Positions 42,697 through 52,008 of a DNA stretch of 64,000 nucleotides are shown piece by piece. The notes under the pieces are model-generated. The model searched no databases. It worked only from the letters and a program-made list of their open reading frames with translations, and was not told the DNA's origin. This stretch comes from Ferruginibacter sp. (GTDB taxonomy: Bacteria; Bacteroidota; Bacteroidia; Chitinophagales; Chitinophagaceae), in NCBI GenBank assembly GCA_014379625.1, contig JACMLJ010000087.1, positions 53,349-117,348 on the forward strand. The letters run 5' to 3'. Numbering within the stretch: the first letter of the stretch is position 1; each line of letters begins with the position of its first letter. The translations under genes were made by a program, and so were the position numbers.

Positions 42697-45195
42697 TTAT
42701 ACATTTGTTCGTTTCCTGTTTTTTATGGTCAGGTAGTCTAAAAAGTAGATTACTCTCAGGGATAAACTATTGAACTGTTGACCTGATAGGGTATTGCCGG
42801 CGTTTTTAAAATAATTTTTCTCAAATGTCCGGGTAAAATCTTCACCGATATCCTTCCATACAATATTAAAAAAACTACCCTGTGCAAACTGCCAGGTATA
42901 TACCATATCCACGGTAAAATAATTATAATTCTGGTTCCTGTTTTGTGCATAGTCAAAACCCGGTTTCACCAAATCACCAGATGGATCCAGTAAATAAAAT
43001 TCTACCGGTTTTACCTTGCTCCAGTAATGCCTTGTTCGCATGGTAAGTCCCATTCGATTGGTAAAACTATATTTTATGTTCAGGGTATTTTCAACAGATC
43101 TTACATTACGGCGCGAAAATATAACCGTGTCTTTTTGAGATGGATTGGACGCATACAGCATATCTGCCCAGCCAGGCTGGTTATTGGCATTTTCTGTGTT
43201 GATATTAAAATCGACAGAGAATTTACTATTGAATCTGACCTTACCAAATATACCCATGTCGGCGCTTTTTCTTTTAAAAACACCGCCCTGTCCTATGAAT
43301 ACCTGGCCCCCATAGGATATTTTTTTTGCTGAATTGCTTTCCCACCAGGCACTTATTCCAACTCCACCTTTATTTGAAAAAACCCTTCCCCTGGCCCTTG
43401 GTTCATAAAAATCATTGTAGTTTGCATTCACAGTAATATTCATCCCCACCCACCAGAGTTTTTTTGACTGGGCATTCGCATTCATATTCCCATAGGCCCT
43501 CTGATACATCTTTTCTTTCCCTTTTACCTCATCTAATGGCGATACCAAACGACTATAAAAACCGTTTAAATTTACACGCAACTGGTTGTACCAGCTTTTG
43601 GGTTTTGTCCACCGGTAACTCAACCAGGCACCCTGGTCCATTGTATTATTATTTGTAAAATAACCAAGATCGCTTTTGTCATATGTAGCGTTGCTGAGAT
43701 CCTGGTATACACTAAACCTAAACTGGCCACTGGTTTTACCCAGGTATACACTATGCGTATATCCCAGCACATCTTTACCTTTTTTATTAAGCAAAGCGCT
43801 CATCCCTGCACTGCCACCAATATTCCAGGTATTGGTTTTATCATTCAGGTCAAATAATAAAGCGCTTACATTGGCATCATAGTCCTTACCGCTTCTCATG
43901 GTATTGGTATTTACAAAAGATACACTGCTGTTGTGCTTCATGGTTTGATCCAATACCAGCACATTGTAATTGGTTAATGGCGCTGTTTCAAATTTTCGCT
44001 TTTCAGCAGCGCCGTTTTCTATGATGGCATATTGTGGTTTCGTGATGGCATTGAGCACACCAATACCGAGGCCTTTTTGCGTTCTGCCGCTTATTTTAGT
44101 TGCATTGATCAGTTTGCCCTGCGCAGGGTTGCTGGCAATGGATTCACCTGGTTTTAACTGGTTGCCTGCATCCCAATAATGGATGGGTTCACCACCTATC
44201 CGGCGACTGTAAAATAAATTCCCTTTGTTAAACAGTTCGGTACCTTCTGTAAAAAAAGTCCTGTTCTCCGTAAAGCGTTGTTCAAATGGCGTCAGGTTTA
44301 AAACCCTGTTATCACTTTGCACCTGGCCAAAGTCGGGTATCAATGTCATATCCAGCGTAAATGCCTGGTTGATGCCATATTTCACATCCATACCACCATT
44401 GATACTGGTGGATGTTTTTTTTGTTTTTTGCACCGCAGTGCCATCATTAATTAAATAAGCAGACATATATGGAGAAAATTGCAAACGCAGCGGGGGCTTA
44501 ATGTCTACAAGATCTTTTAATAGTCCTTCCTGGGTTAAAAAACCATTGGTATTAGGGTCAATCGGCTGCCAGAACAATTGCTGCCCGCTTTTTTGCCTGC
44601 GACGTACAATATTTAATCCCCAGTTTTGAATTTTTTTGGGACCGAAACGAATAGCGGAATAAGGTATAAACATTTCAAAACTCCAGCCATTGGTTTGAAT
44701 TTTTGCAGCGCTTTTCCACACAGCGTTCCAGCTAAAATCTTCACTATCGCCATTCATATTCGGAGCTTGCTTGGCATCCATTTGTTCTCCAAGAGGGGTA
44801 ACAAAATATTCAAATCCATTTAGTTTATCATAATAAGTGTCAAATATGATTCCCACAAAATCATTATTCCCAAAACCATCCCGCCCAATTAACTCTGATG
44901 CGATACTGTCTTTGGTTCGTTCATGTAAATTGCCCCCGATATAAATGCCTTCATTATTGTACATGATGAAAATTCTGGTGGCATTTGCAGTATCTTCTGA
45001 TTTGAATGGGGTAGGCCTCAATTCTGTAAAATGATCAGCCACTGCCGCATTTTTCCAGGCTTCTTCATTAGGATTTCCATCAATAATAACAGCCGCCGAG
45101 GTTCTGAAAGCTGTTAATTCTTTTTTGGGAATTTGCGTGAAAGCGAGTGATGAAGTAAGGAGTATGATCAATAATACCCCCAATCTATGTGTCAT
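42697..45195 (-). CDS. DUF5916 protein with CBM9-like N-terminal domain
   Basis: An 832-residue exported protein with a signal peptide (about residues 1-20). Residues about 25-225 are a carbohydrate-binding family 9-like domain (IIDGNPNEEAWKNA, FVGIIFDTYYDKLNGFEYFVTPLG, IPYSAIRFG), and about 235-832 the DUF5916 region, which has alternating beta strands like an outer-membrane barrel. Conserved LIPDFGQVQSDNRVLNLTPFEQRF is diagnostic for the family. The role may be surface glycan handling or protein export; it is not established. Confidence 0.92.
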   Translation of the reverse strand: MTHRLGVLLIILLTSSLAFTQIPKKELTAFRTSAAVIIDGNPNEEAWKNAAVADHFTELRPTPFKSEDTANATRIFIMYNNEGIYIGGNLHERTKDSIASELIGRDGFGNNDFVGIIFDTYYDKLNGFEYFVTPLGEQMDAKQAPNMNGDSEDFSWNAVWKSAAKIQTNGWSFEMFIPYSAIRFGPKKIQNWGLNIVRRRQKSGQQLFWQPIDPNTNGFLTQEGLLKDLVDIKPPLRLQFSPYMSAYLINDGTAVQKTKKTSTSINGGMDVKYGINQAFTLDMTLIPDFGQVQSDNRVLNLTPFEQRFTENRTFFTEGTELFNKGNLFYSRRIGGEPIHYWDAGNQLKPGESIASNPAQGKLINATKISGRTQKGLGIGVLNAITKPQYAIIENGAAEKRKFETAPLTNYNVLVLDQTMKHNSSVSFVNTNTMRSGKDYDANVSALLFDLNDKTNTWNIGGSAGMSALLNKKGKDVLGYTHSVYLGKTSGQFRFSVYQDLSNATYDKSDLGYFTNNNTMDQGAWLSYRWTKPKSWYNQLRVNLNGFYSRLVSPLDEVKGKEKMYQRAYGNMNANAQSKKLWWVGMNITVNANYNDFYEPRARGRVFSNKGGVGISAWWESNSAKKISYGGQVFIGQGGVFKRKSADMGIFGKVRFNSKFSVDFNINTENANNQPGWADMLYASNPSQKDTVIFSRRNVRSVENTLNIKYSFTNRMGLTMRTRHYWSKVKPVEFYLLDPSGDLVKPGFDYAQNRNQNYNYFTVDMVYTWQFAQGSFFNIVWKDIGEDFTRTFEKNYFKNAGNTLSGQQFNSLSLRVIYFLDYLTIKNRKRTNV

Positions 45196-45325
45196 GCTGT
45201 ACAGTTTAATCTGGATAAAAGCATCCTGGTATCAGGAACTTATCGCGAAATTAAATGCAGTGGGTGTACTAAATGTTACCACTCATCACAACAAACGCTT
45301 ATTATGTTAGTGTTAACAGCAAGTT

Positions 45326-46144
45326 TTATATGAACAGGTCATTGTACAATTGCGCACCGGGTATTACTGCATATTTGTCAAGGTCTGTAATTCCTTCCAG
45401 GGACAGTACATTTTCATCTATAAAGGTATTGCCGGTACATTGGGCAGATGGTTTAGATAAAATATAATATGCCGCATCCGCCATAATTTCCGGTGTCCGG
45501 CTCATATTCACCAGCATTTGGCCACCTAATAAATTTTGAACTGCTGCTGTTGCAATGGTTGTTTTTGGCCAAAGGGTATTTGCGGCAATATTGTATTTTT
45601 TCAATTCGGTTGCCAGGCCCAGCGCAATCATCGTCATATTATATTTACTCATTGTGTAGACTAAATGGTTAGCAAACCATTTCATATCCATATTAAGGGG
45701 AGGGGATAAGTTGATGATATGTGGGTTAGCGGCTTTCTTCAGGAAAGGGATACAGGCCTGGCAAACAAAAAAAGTTCCGCGTACGTTAATATCATACATC
45801 AGGTCGAAACGCTTAGGTTCCGTTTGTTCTGTATTGGTTAAGGAAATGGCCGAAGCATTATTGATCAAAACATCTATGCCACCAAATTTTTCCACTGCCT
45901 GGCTGATTACCTGTTGAACCTGATCTTCAAAACGTATATCACATTGCACCGCAAGCGCTTTACCCCCTGCAGCTTCCATTGCTGAGGCTGCGGAAAATAT
46001 GGTACCTCCCAGTTTAGGGTTTTCGGATATGCTTTTTGAAGCAATTACGATATTGGCCCCTTCTTTAGCAAGGCGCAAACCAATGGCTTTACCAATACCA
46101 CGGGATGCGCCCGTAATTACAACCGTTTTATTTTGAAATGACAT
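45326..46144 (-). CDS. HSDL2-like short-chain dehydrogenase/reductase
   Basis: A 272-residue classical SDR: the nucleotide motif TGASRGIG at residues 11-18, NNAS near 95, and YTMSKYNM as the YxxxK catalytic pair. The segment INLSPPLNMDMKWF and the unusually long insertion after IVIASKS are typical of the hydroxysteroid-dehydrogenase-like 2 subfamily, which lacks its sterol-carrier domain here. It probably oxidises a hydroxyacyl or hydroxy-lipid substrate with NAD(P). It is divergently arranged with nothing and stands alone. Confidence 0.92.
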   Translation of the reverse strand: MSFQNKTVVITGASRGIGKAIGLRLAKEGANIVIASKSISENPKLGGTIFSAASAMEAAGGKALAVQCDIRFEDQVQQVISQAVEKFGGIDVLINNASAISLTNTEQTEPKRFDLMYDINVRGTFFVCQACIPFLKKAANPHIINLSPPLNMDMKWFANHLVYTMSKYNMTMIALGLATELKKYNIAANTLWPKTTIATAAVQNLLGGQMLVNMSRTPEIMADAAYYILSKPSAQCTGNTFIDENVLSLEGITDLDKYAVIPGAQLYNDLFI

Positions 46145-46242
46145 AGCAATTATTTATTCAAATCTAAACTAAAACAGGATGCGCAGGTTGATCATATTCA
46201 ATCATTTGAAAATATTTTTCGCAAGCTTCGGTAACAAATTTC

Positions 46243-46289
46243 AAAAAAAACAAAGGTTCAAAGAATTTTAAAAATACTTTGAACCTTTG
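46243..46289 (-). terminator. Intrinsic terminator of the OsmC gene
   Basis: CAAAGGTTCAAAG (46251-46263) and CTTTGAACCTTTG (46277-46289) form a 13-bp perfect stem with a 13-nt loop; on the minus strand eight T residues follow (46250-46243). It lies 34 bp after the OsmC stop. Confidence 0.9.
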
Positions 46290-46323
46290 CTCATTTTCCG
46301 GTTTTTATTTGCAGGCAAACAAA

Positions 46324-46740
46324 CTAACCCAGTACTGCTTCGTGGGTAATATTGGTATTTAATAATTTTGAAATGGGGCAATTGGTTTTTGCGTCTTCTA
46401 CTGCTGTCGCAAATTGTTCGCTTGTAATGCCGGGTATTTTTGCATTAACGGTTAAATGCGATCCGGTAATGGCCCCTGCTGCAGGGTCCAAAGTAATTTC
46501 ACACCGGGTGTTAATTTCATCAGCGGTGAAACCTGCTGCATTCAATACAAAACTCAGTTTCATACTAAAGCATCCCGCATGGGCAGCCGCCACTAATTCT
46601 TCGGGGTTGGTGCCCACTCCTTCTGCAAAACGGGAGTTAAAGGAATACTGCGTTTTATCCAATGTAGTACTTTGTGTGGTAAGATGACCGGTGCCTTCTT
46701 TACCAGTGCCGTTCCAAACGGCGGTTGCATTACGTTTCAT
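46324..46740 (-). CDS. OsmC family peroxiredoxin
   Basis: A 138-residue OsmC/Ohr-fold protein with the two redox cysteines in AAHAGCFSMKLSF (about residue 56) and KTNCPISKLLN (about residue 120). The N-terminal ATAVWNGTGKEGTGHLTTQS and NPEELVAAAHAG are typical of the OsmC branch. It reduces organic hydroperoxides in the cytosol, using lipoyl or thiol reductants in known members. The ArsC/Spx-like gene lies just upstream, 11 bp away, so they are probably cotranscribed. Confidence 0.94.
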   Translation of the reverse strand: MKRNATAVWNGTGKEGTGHLTTQSTTLDKTQYSFNSRFAEGVGTNPEELVAAAHAGCFSMKLSFVLNAAGFTADEINTRCEITLDPAAGAITGSHLTVNAKIPGITSEQFATAVEDAKTNCPISKLLNTNITHEAVLG

Positions 46741-46751
46741 TGTTTTGTTTT

Positions 46752-47099
46752 TTATTGTTTGGTAAAATATTTTTCGTTGAAACCCACCATCAGTTTGTTA
46801 TTCATTTCTATCACCGGTCTTTTAATAATGCTCGGATATTCCATCATCAGTTGGATGGCCATTTTTTCATTGATTACCAGTTGTTGTTCCTCCAAAGGTA
46901 AGCTTCGCCAGGTGGTACTTTTTTTATTCAATAAAATTTCCCAGCCTACATTTTTACACCATTGCACCAGCTTTTCTTTGTTGATACCATATTTTTTATA
47001 GTCATAAAAATCCACCCGGATATTTTTTTTCTTATACCAGTCTAATGTTTTCCTGATGGTATCGCAATTGGGAATTCCATAAACAGTAATTGTAGTCAT
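46752..47099 (-). CDS. ArsC/Spx-family (YffB-like) protein
   Basis: A 115-residue thioredoxin-fold protein: TVYGIPNCDTIRKTLDWYKKKNI carries a single CDTI cysteine motif, and IIKRPVIEMNNKLMVGF is the conserved C-terminal strand of the ArsC/Spx/YffB family. ATG 47099 is used; the open frame extends upstream without a better start. Spx-type CxxC is absent (CDTI has one Cys), so arsenate-reductase-like or YffB function is more likely than a transcriptional role. The OsmC neighbour suggests oxidative or thiol stress. Confidence 0.9.
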   Translation of the reverse strand: MTTITVYGIPNCDTIRKTLDWYKKKNIRVDFYDYKKYGINKEKLVQWCKNVGWEILLNKKSTTWRSLPLEEQQLVINEKMAIQLMMEYPSIIKRPVIEMNNKLMVGFNEKYFTKQ

Positions 47100-47248
47100 T
47101 TCGAGATTCGGGTAAAGCGGGTTTGTTTCGCTGATGACCTCTGTTTTTCCATCCGCGGGAGGCCCTAAAGTTTGCACTTTTTCAACGGATGGAAACTTTA
47201 AAGTTACGACAACCTATAAAAGCCCATATTGTTATTTCATTAATTTTC

Positions 47249-47821
47249 TTAATTGGGAAATTGTGAAGCCGGAACTGATACAATACCTGTTGGATGTACA
47301 ATGTGGTATTCTTTAAAATCCTGTCTTGCTTCCATTCCAATACCGTTAATAATTTGTGTCCGGGTACGGATTCGAACCGGCTTATCTGTATAAAACTCGG
47401 CCCCCGTTCTTTTCAGGTCCCAATACAACTCATCACAATACAAAGTATCCCCCAAAACATTGATCACCCGTACACTATCTTTCAAAAAAACTATGCTTCT
47501 GGTTTCTTTGTATTTTGCATATCTGGCATCGAGTTTACTGTCTATACTGTCCTTTTCTCCAAAAAAGTCAACGTGTATGGTTTTAGGGAATTCAACATAG
47601 GGAACAGTATCCTGCACCCTGTACATTAGCGGACTTGTTAGTATCGCTTTCCGCTTACCATTAATGGAGTAATGAACGGTTACTTTTTTGGCTATTTCAA
47701 TGCCCGTACTTTTAGCATCAAAGTCCATGATTTCATTGATATCATTTTCGCAGCTATATAAAAAAAAGCAGCCTGTTATCAAGGCTGCAATTCTTTTTAT
47801 GTCTGTTGAATAGCTGTTCAT
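47249..47821 (-). CDS. lptC: LPS export periplasmic protein LptC
   Basis: A 190-residue protein with a short N-terminal hydrophobic segment ending in a lipobox-like LYSCEND, unlike the plain anchor of E. coli LptC. The LptC beta-jellyroll pattern is seen in KRKAILTSPLMYRVQ, SRIVFLKDSVRV-like (RSIVFLKDSVRVINVLGDTLYCDELYWD) and YTDKPVRIRTRTQIINGIGMEAR. It belongs to the LptABCDEFG bridge that moves LPS to the outer membrane. It lies 17 bp after the outer-membrane protein gene in a coaX-OMP-lptC operon common in this phylum. Confidence 0.88.
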   Translation of the reverse strand: MNSYSTDIKRIAALITGCFFLYSCENDINEIMDFDAKSTGIEIAKKVTVHYSINGKRKAILTSPLMYRVQDTVPYVEFPKTIHVDFFGEKDSIDSKLDARYAKYKETRSIVFLKDSVRVINVLGDTLYCDELYWDLKRTGAEFYTDKPVRIRTRTQIINGIGMEARQDFKEYHIVHPTGIVSVPASQFPN

Positions 47822-47838
47822 ATTTTGATAGGAGATGT

Positions 47839-49179
47839 CTATTGATATTTGGCCCTGCCGAACCAAAGGTCACTTAAAGATAAGCCAACACTTATCCGAA
47901 GGGTACTCTCTCGAAGATTTGATTTCTTATCGCCACGGCTGCCAATTTCTATCGCTGTATTTAACATAGAGCTTTGTGTTTCATAATATCCCTTTCTCAA
48001 TTTCATTGGAAATCCTGCACCAAAAGAAAATCCATATTCCGGAAGGCTGTTTTTTACCCTTACATAATCCGGACCATAATAAAAACCAAAACGATACCTT
48101 ACAAAACTAAAGTACTTTTTAAAAGGTGTATTTTCCTTTAAGGGAAAATATTCCGTACCTACCCGAATCTTCCAGTTGTTTTGCACAGCATCCGCCTCGT
48201 TAAAAGAGCGGTAATCCTGCCATTTTGTTGTTTCAAAATCTGCTCCCACCAACCAGTTTAATGTTTGGTAAGTAACACCAACACCCAGGGTGGCAGGATA
48301 CACGATATCCCCTTTTACATTATTTTCGAAAACACTGTCTACCCTGAATTTATTTCCGGAGGCGTCATACTGAACTGTTTCTACAATTTTATCCCTGCTG
48401 GCCGTCATTGTTTGCTTTAAGCTGCCATATCCCCCAAAACGAAGTATGCTGACTTTTTTATTCTTTTTGTTGGTTATTTTTTGTTCATACTGGATACCGC
48501 CATTAATAAATAAACCGCCAAAGCTTGTTTTATTTTCTGTATTGGACTGTGCAAAAAGAACGGTATCATTTAATAAAGTTTTCCGGGTACTATAGTCTTT
48601 GTTACCGAACATATAACCCCCGTTAACGCCCAGGCTAAAATTTTTTATTTTAACGCCCGTACCCAGGTAAGCCTGGCTTATTCCACCACTACCTTCATAA
48701 ATAGTCCCAATACTATCTACGCCTTGCAACCGTTGTAACTGAGTGATCTTGTAGTTCACTTTGGACACCGGCCTGAGTCCGATATTCATTCCCCAAAAAA
48801 TATCTTTCTTATTGGCCTTTTTCATTTTTATGGGAAAGCCAAGCTGGAGGTACGAAATTACAGCGTTAGTGGCGGAGAATCTTGCGGCAGGACTGGTACT
48901 TTTCAAAGTTCTCCTGTCGGCTTCAACGCCAATATCAAAAATGGTAGCTTTTATGTTACCGTAACTGGCCGGGTTAATAAAATTTATACTTTGGTAATCG
49001 GAAAAGCCTGCGGCGATTCCTCCCATTCCGCGGGATACAATATTTGATTTGGGAACTATATCTCCCAATCCATACCTGGAATAAGGCGAGTTTTCCTGGG
49101 AATAAACCGCATGCTGTAAGCCACAAGCTATAATGAGTACGGGTAAAAATTTAGTGATTGTTAGTTTCGCTAAGTGCAT
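47839..49179 (-). CDS. Putative outer-membrane protein linked to coaX and lptC
   Basis: A 446-residue protein with a signal peptide (about residues 1-27, ending VYSQ) followed by ENSPYSRYGLGDI, a conserved N-terminus of a Bacteroidota family that I know by position rather than by name. The remainder has barrel-type strands, aromatic and glycine-rich, ending SVGLSLSDLWF. FadL-like folds are possible. Its first 29 bp overlap the end of coaX, and lptC follows by 17 bp, so its job may be in envelope assembly. Function is unknown. Confidence 0.8.
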   Translation of the reverse strand: MHLAKLTITKFLPVLIIACGLQHAVYSQENSPYSRYGLGDIVPKSNIVSRGMGGIAAGFSDYQSINFINPASYGNIKATIFDIGVEADRRTLKSTSPAARFSATNAVISYLQLGFPIKMKKANKKDIFWGMNIGLRPVSKVNYKITQLQRLQGVDSIGTIYEGSGGISQAYLGTGVKIKNFSLGVNGGYMFGNKDYSTRKTLLNDTVLFAQSNTENKTSFGGLFINGGIQYEQKITNKKNKKVSILRFGGYGSLKQTMTASRDKIVETVQYDASGNKFRVDSVFENNVKGDIVYPATLGVGVTYQTLNWLVGADFETTKWQDYRSFNEADAVQNNWKIRVGTEYFPLKENTPFKKYFSFVRYRFGFYYGPDYVRVKNSLPEYGFSFGAGFPMKLRKGYYETQSSMLNTAIEIGSRGDKKSNLRESTLRISVGLSLSDLWFGRAKYQ

Positions 49180-49879
49180 ACAGTCCTTTGAATAAGAAAT
49201 TTAAGTCTGCAAATATCCTGTATTTAAGTTGACCGGCAAAATAGGCCGAATCACCCCCGGTTAAAACCACGTTAAAGTTGCTGTATTTTCCAGCATAATA
49301 ATCGATGAAACCCCCGATTTCATAGGTAATTCCGGCAATTACGCCACTTTGTAAATTTGTTTTGGTATCATAGCCAATTACAGGAAAATTCCATTCTTTT
49401 TGCACCAATGGCAATAAAGCGGTATGCTCATGCATGGATTTAAAACGCATTTCCATACCGGGCGAAATACTTCCCCCGAGGAATTGGTGGTATTGGTTAA
49501 TAAAGTTGTAGGTGATGCAACTACCCAAACCTACTACCAAATTATTTTTTCCCGGGTAATAATGAACGGCAGCGGCTACTAATGCCAGCCTGTCTGCGCC
49601 GATCGATTCGGGTTTTCCGACAGGTGTTGTAAAATTTATTTTGGTGAGATGCGATAATTTGTGAAAGCTGCTTTTCCCGGACAAAATAGGCTCGATCCCG
49701 GGATTATGATTGATCACAGATGACAGGATGGTTTTCTGTGGATGCTGTTGTGCAAGTAGTTTTTCGATCGATTCATTACTGTCATCAGTTAACGCCAGTT
49801 CTTCTTTAAAAACATCATTCTCAAAGATGGCAGCTTTTAAACGGGTATTTCCAAAATCGAGGCATAGGGTTTTTGTCAT
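49151..49879 (-). CDS. coaX: Type III pantothenate kinase
   Basis: A 242-residue ASKHA-fold kinase. The phosphate-1 motif LDFGNTRLKAAIF (residues 6-18), the PESIGADRLALVAAA motif with the GADR tetrad (about 95-109) and VVGLGSCITYNFI (about 120) are those of CoaX. It phosphorylates pantothenate as the first step of CoA synthesis and is insensitive to CoA feedback in known cases. The leader on the coding strand carries four heptad repeats ending seven bases before the ATG. The OMP gene starts inside its 3' end. Confidence 0.94.
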   Translation of the reverse strand: MTKTLCLDFGNTRLKAAIFENDVFKEELALTDDSNESIEKLLAQQHPQKTILSSVINHNPGIEPILSGKSSFHKLSHLTKINFTTPVGKPESIGADRLALVAAAVHYYPGKNNLVVGLGSCITYNFINQYHQFLGGSISPGMEMRFKSMHEHTALLPLVQKEWNFPVIGYDTKTNLQSGVIAGITYEIGGFIDYYAGKYSNFNVVLTGGDSAYFAGQLKYRIFADLNFLFKGLYALSETNNH

Positions 49880-49885
49880 TACAGG

Positions 49886-49913
49886 TTGATGGTTGAAAGT
49901 TGAAGGTTGATGG
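49886..49913 (-). repeat. Four heptad repeats upstream of coaX
   Basis: On the plus strand TTGATGG, TTGAAAG, TTGAAGG and TTGATGG run head to tail; on the coaX coding strand they read NNNTCAA, the same orientation as the repeats before rpiB, and end six bases before the ATG at 49879. Confidence 0.65.
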
Positions 49914-50067
49914 TCATGAAGAACATGCTTAGCCGATAAATTCCAGGTATAAGATTTTTTTATATCATTTAAAGTTATGAAAAATATATACGGGTTAGCG
50001 CATACTAATCTTTAGAGCTTATGTAATTAAAATATTGCCCAAATCACAAAACAAATATGCGCCTTAA

Positions 50068-50703
50068 TTACAGATCAAAACCTCCCAGGTTTTTGAAATG
50101 GCCGTTCAATTGTATCTTATCTTTTAATGTTTCCATTTCCGTTACTACGGGCAATACTTTCAACAAGTGTTGTTTTAAATATTCTTGTCTTTGCAATTCA
50201 TGCATTAGCTGCAATAATTCATACTCTTCATTTAAAGATAGCCCTGCATGGTGGGCCACTTCATAACTCCACAGGTGATCATCCACCTCCTTAAACGCTT
50301 TATTTACTTTTAAGATATTATGTAACTGGCGAATACCAGTTATTACTTTTTCCATTAAAAGCCTGTTTCCGTTAGCAAAATTTTCAGGGTAATTTACAAT
50401 GGCCCCGTTATATGATTTGCCCGGTATTGACTTCACTAATTCGAGTATACGAAAAACCCGGATACCCTTTGTCTTAATATCCATTTCGCCATTATCATAT
50501 ACTTCTGTTACTTCCACCAGTTCCATGAGTGTTCCCATTTCACTTACTTTGTTGTTGATAACCGCGGGTATGCCAAAAGGCTTTTTGGACGCTTTGGTAT
50601 CCATGATCAATTGTTTATACCGGGGTTCAAATATATGCAGGTTTAAATCTTCACCGGGATATACAACAATGCCTAATGGAAATATGGGTATGAAATTGGT
50701 CAT
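50068..50703 (-). CDS. Lon-substrate-binding (LAN) domain protein
   Basis: A 211-residue protein consisting of the N-terminal substrate-recognition domain of Lon protease without ATPase or peptidase domains: IPIFPLGIVVYPGEDLNLHIFEPRYKQLIMD is diagnostic. ATG 50703 gives MTNFIPIFPLG. Such stand-alone proteins are widespread and may bind unfolded or short peptides; in eukaryotes the fold is in cereblon. It has no obvious operon partners. Confidence 0.93.
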   Translation of the reverse strand: MTNFIPIFPLGIVVYPGEDLNLHIFEPRYKQLIMDTKASKKPFGIPAVINNKVSEMGTLMELVEVTEVYDNGEMDIKTKGIRVFRILELVKSIPGKSYNGAIVNYPENFANGNRLLMEKVITGIRQLHNILKVNKAFKEVDDHLWSYEVAHHAGLSLNEEYELLQLMHELQRQEYLKQHLLKVLPVVTEMETLKDKIQLNGHFKNLGGFDL

Positions 50704-50718
50704 TATGCTTAACTGCAA

Positions 50719-51019
50719 ATTTTACCGAAGATAATAATGAAAACTCAAAGCCGGATAGCTATCAGTGGATGGGGTTTATTATTAGTGTTATGTTAAGCGT
50801 AATAGTGACGCTTTGATTTGTGAAAAGTGAATGGTCAAATGGTGAAATATGGAATAGTGATAATGGACAATTCACGCTGAACTTAACACTGGCAGGCTAA
50901 TGGGCTGGTTTTAAAAATATCGGTATTTAACAAAGCGCCGATAGCAGAAGGTTTGGTACGCCTTTAGGGGATGGGGGCATTTTTTTGGAATTTGATTTAT
51001 TTACAATCAATTTTGTTCC
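50719..51019. other. Intergenic region with degenerate 7-bp repeats
   Basis: The 300-bp gap between two divergent genes contains a run of GTGAAAA, GTGAATG, GTCAAAT and GGTGAAA-type units (about 50820-50870), a looser version of the heptad family. No ORF or RNA gene is supported. Confidence 0.4.
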
Positions 51020-51910
51020 ATGTGGCAACAATACCTGCACCAAATTCAGCAAGGCAATATTAAAGCACTGGCACGTTGTATTTCATTGGTAGAAAATGAA
51101 GTATCCGGTTATGAAGCATTGCTGCAATCACTACCTGATTCCGGCAAACCTGTTATAGGCATTACCGGTCCCCCGGGAGCAGGCAAAAGTACCCTCACCG
51201 ATGCACTGATAGGTACTTTGGTTAATGAAAATAAAAAAGTAGGTATCCTTTGTATTGATCCTTCTTCGCCATTTAATTTAGGCGCTTTATTAGGAGACAG
51301 GATAAGGATGAGCGACTGGTACAATCACCCGAATGTATTTATCCGTTCATTAGCCACAAGGGGTTCGCTGGGGGGATTGCACCCGAAAATTATTGAAATC
51401 AGCGACTTGTTGAAGGCCGCACCGTTTGATTATATCATTATTGAAACCGTAGGCGTGGGTCAAAGCGAAATTGAAATTGCAGGACTGGCTGATACCACCG
51501 TAGTCGTAGTAGTACCAGAAGCAGGGGATGAAGTACAAACCATGAAAGCCGGCCTGATGGAAATTGCTGATATATTTGTAGTAAACAAAGCAGATCGCCC
51601 TGGTGCGGATTTGTTTGTGCAAAATTTAAGATTGATGCTCGCCCCGGCTTTTCATAAGAAGGATATACCCATCCCCGTTATAAAAACCATCGCGCTGCAA
51701 AAAAAGGGCATCCGGGAATTATACGATGGAATAATAGCCCATATCAATCATCATAGATTCAACGAAAAGCGATCCTGGCTGCTGGCCGAAAAAACATACT
51801 TTCTTATCCAGCAAAAAAGGATGATGGATATAAATAAAGATGAAATAAAAAATAAGATTGAGGCGGCGGGCAGGGACTTTAATTTGTACCGGTTTATTCA
51901 AAGCTACTAA
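51020..51910 (+). CDS. meaB: Methylmalonyl-CoA mutase-associated GTPase MeaB
   Basis: A 296-residue G3E-family GTPase. Walker A GPPGAGKST is at about residues 52-60, LCIDPSSPFNLGALLGDRIRM (switch I, about 76-96), ETVGVGQSE (about 149-157) and the base-recognition VVNKADRPG (about 193-201). MeaB protects and reactivates the B12-dependent methylmalonyl-CoA mutase; the mutase genes are not in the window. It is monocistronic. Confidence 0.95.
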   Translation: MWQQYLHQIQQGNIKALARCISLVENEVSGYEALLQSLPDSGKPVIGITGPPGAGKSTLTDALIGTLVNENKKVGILCIDPSSPFNLGALLGDRIRMSDWYNHPNVFIRSLATRGSLGGLHPKIIEISDLLKAAPFDYIIIETVGVGQSEIEIAGLADTTVVVVVPEAGDEVQTMKAGLMEIADIFVVNKADRPGADLFVQNLRLMLAPAFHKKDIPIPVIKTIALQKKGIRELYDGIIAHINHHRFNEKRSWLLAEKTYFLIQQKRMMDINKDEIKNKIEAAGRDFNLYRFIQSY

Positions 51911-52008
51911 GGATAAATATCCCAATATTCTTCTAAGACGCCAGTAATTTCTGTAACCACAAACAAGCCCTTTGGGGAAATTGCCAGCGTATCGATTAAA
52001 TTTATAGG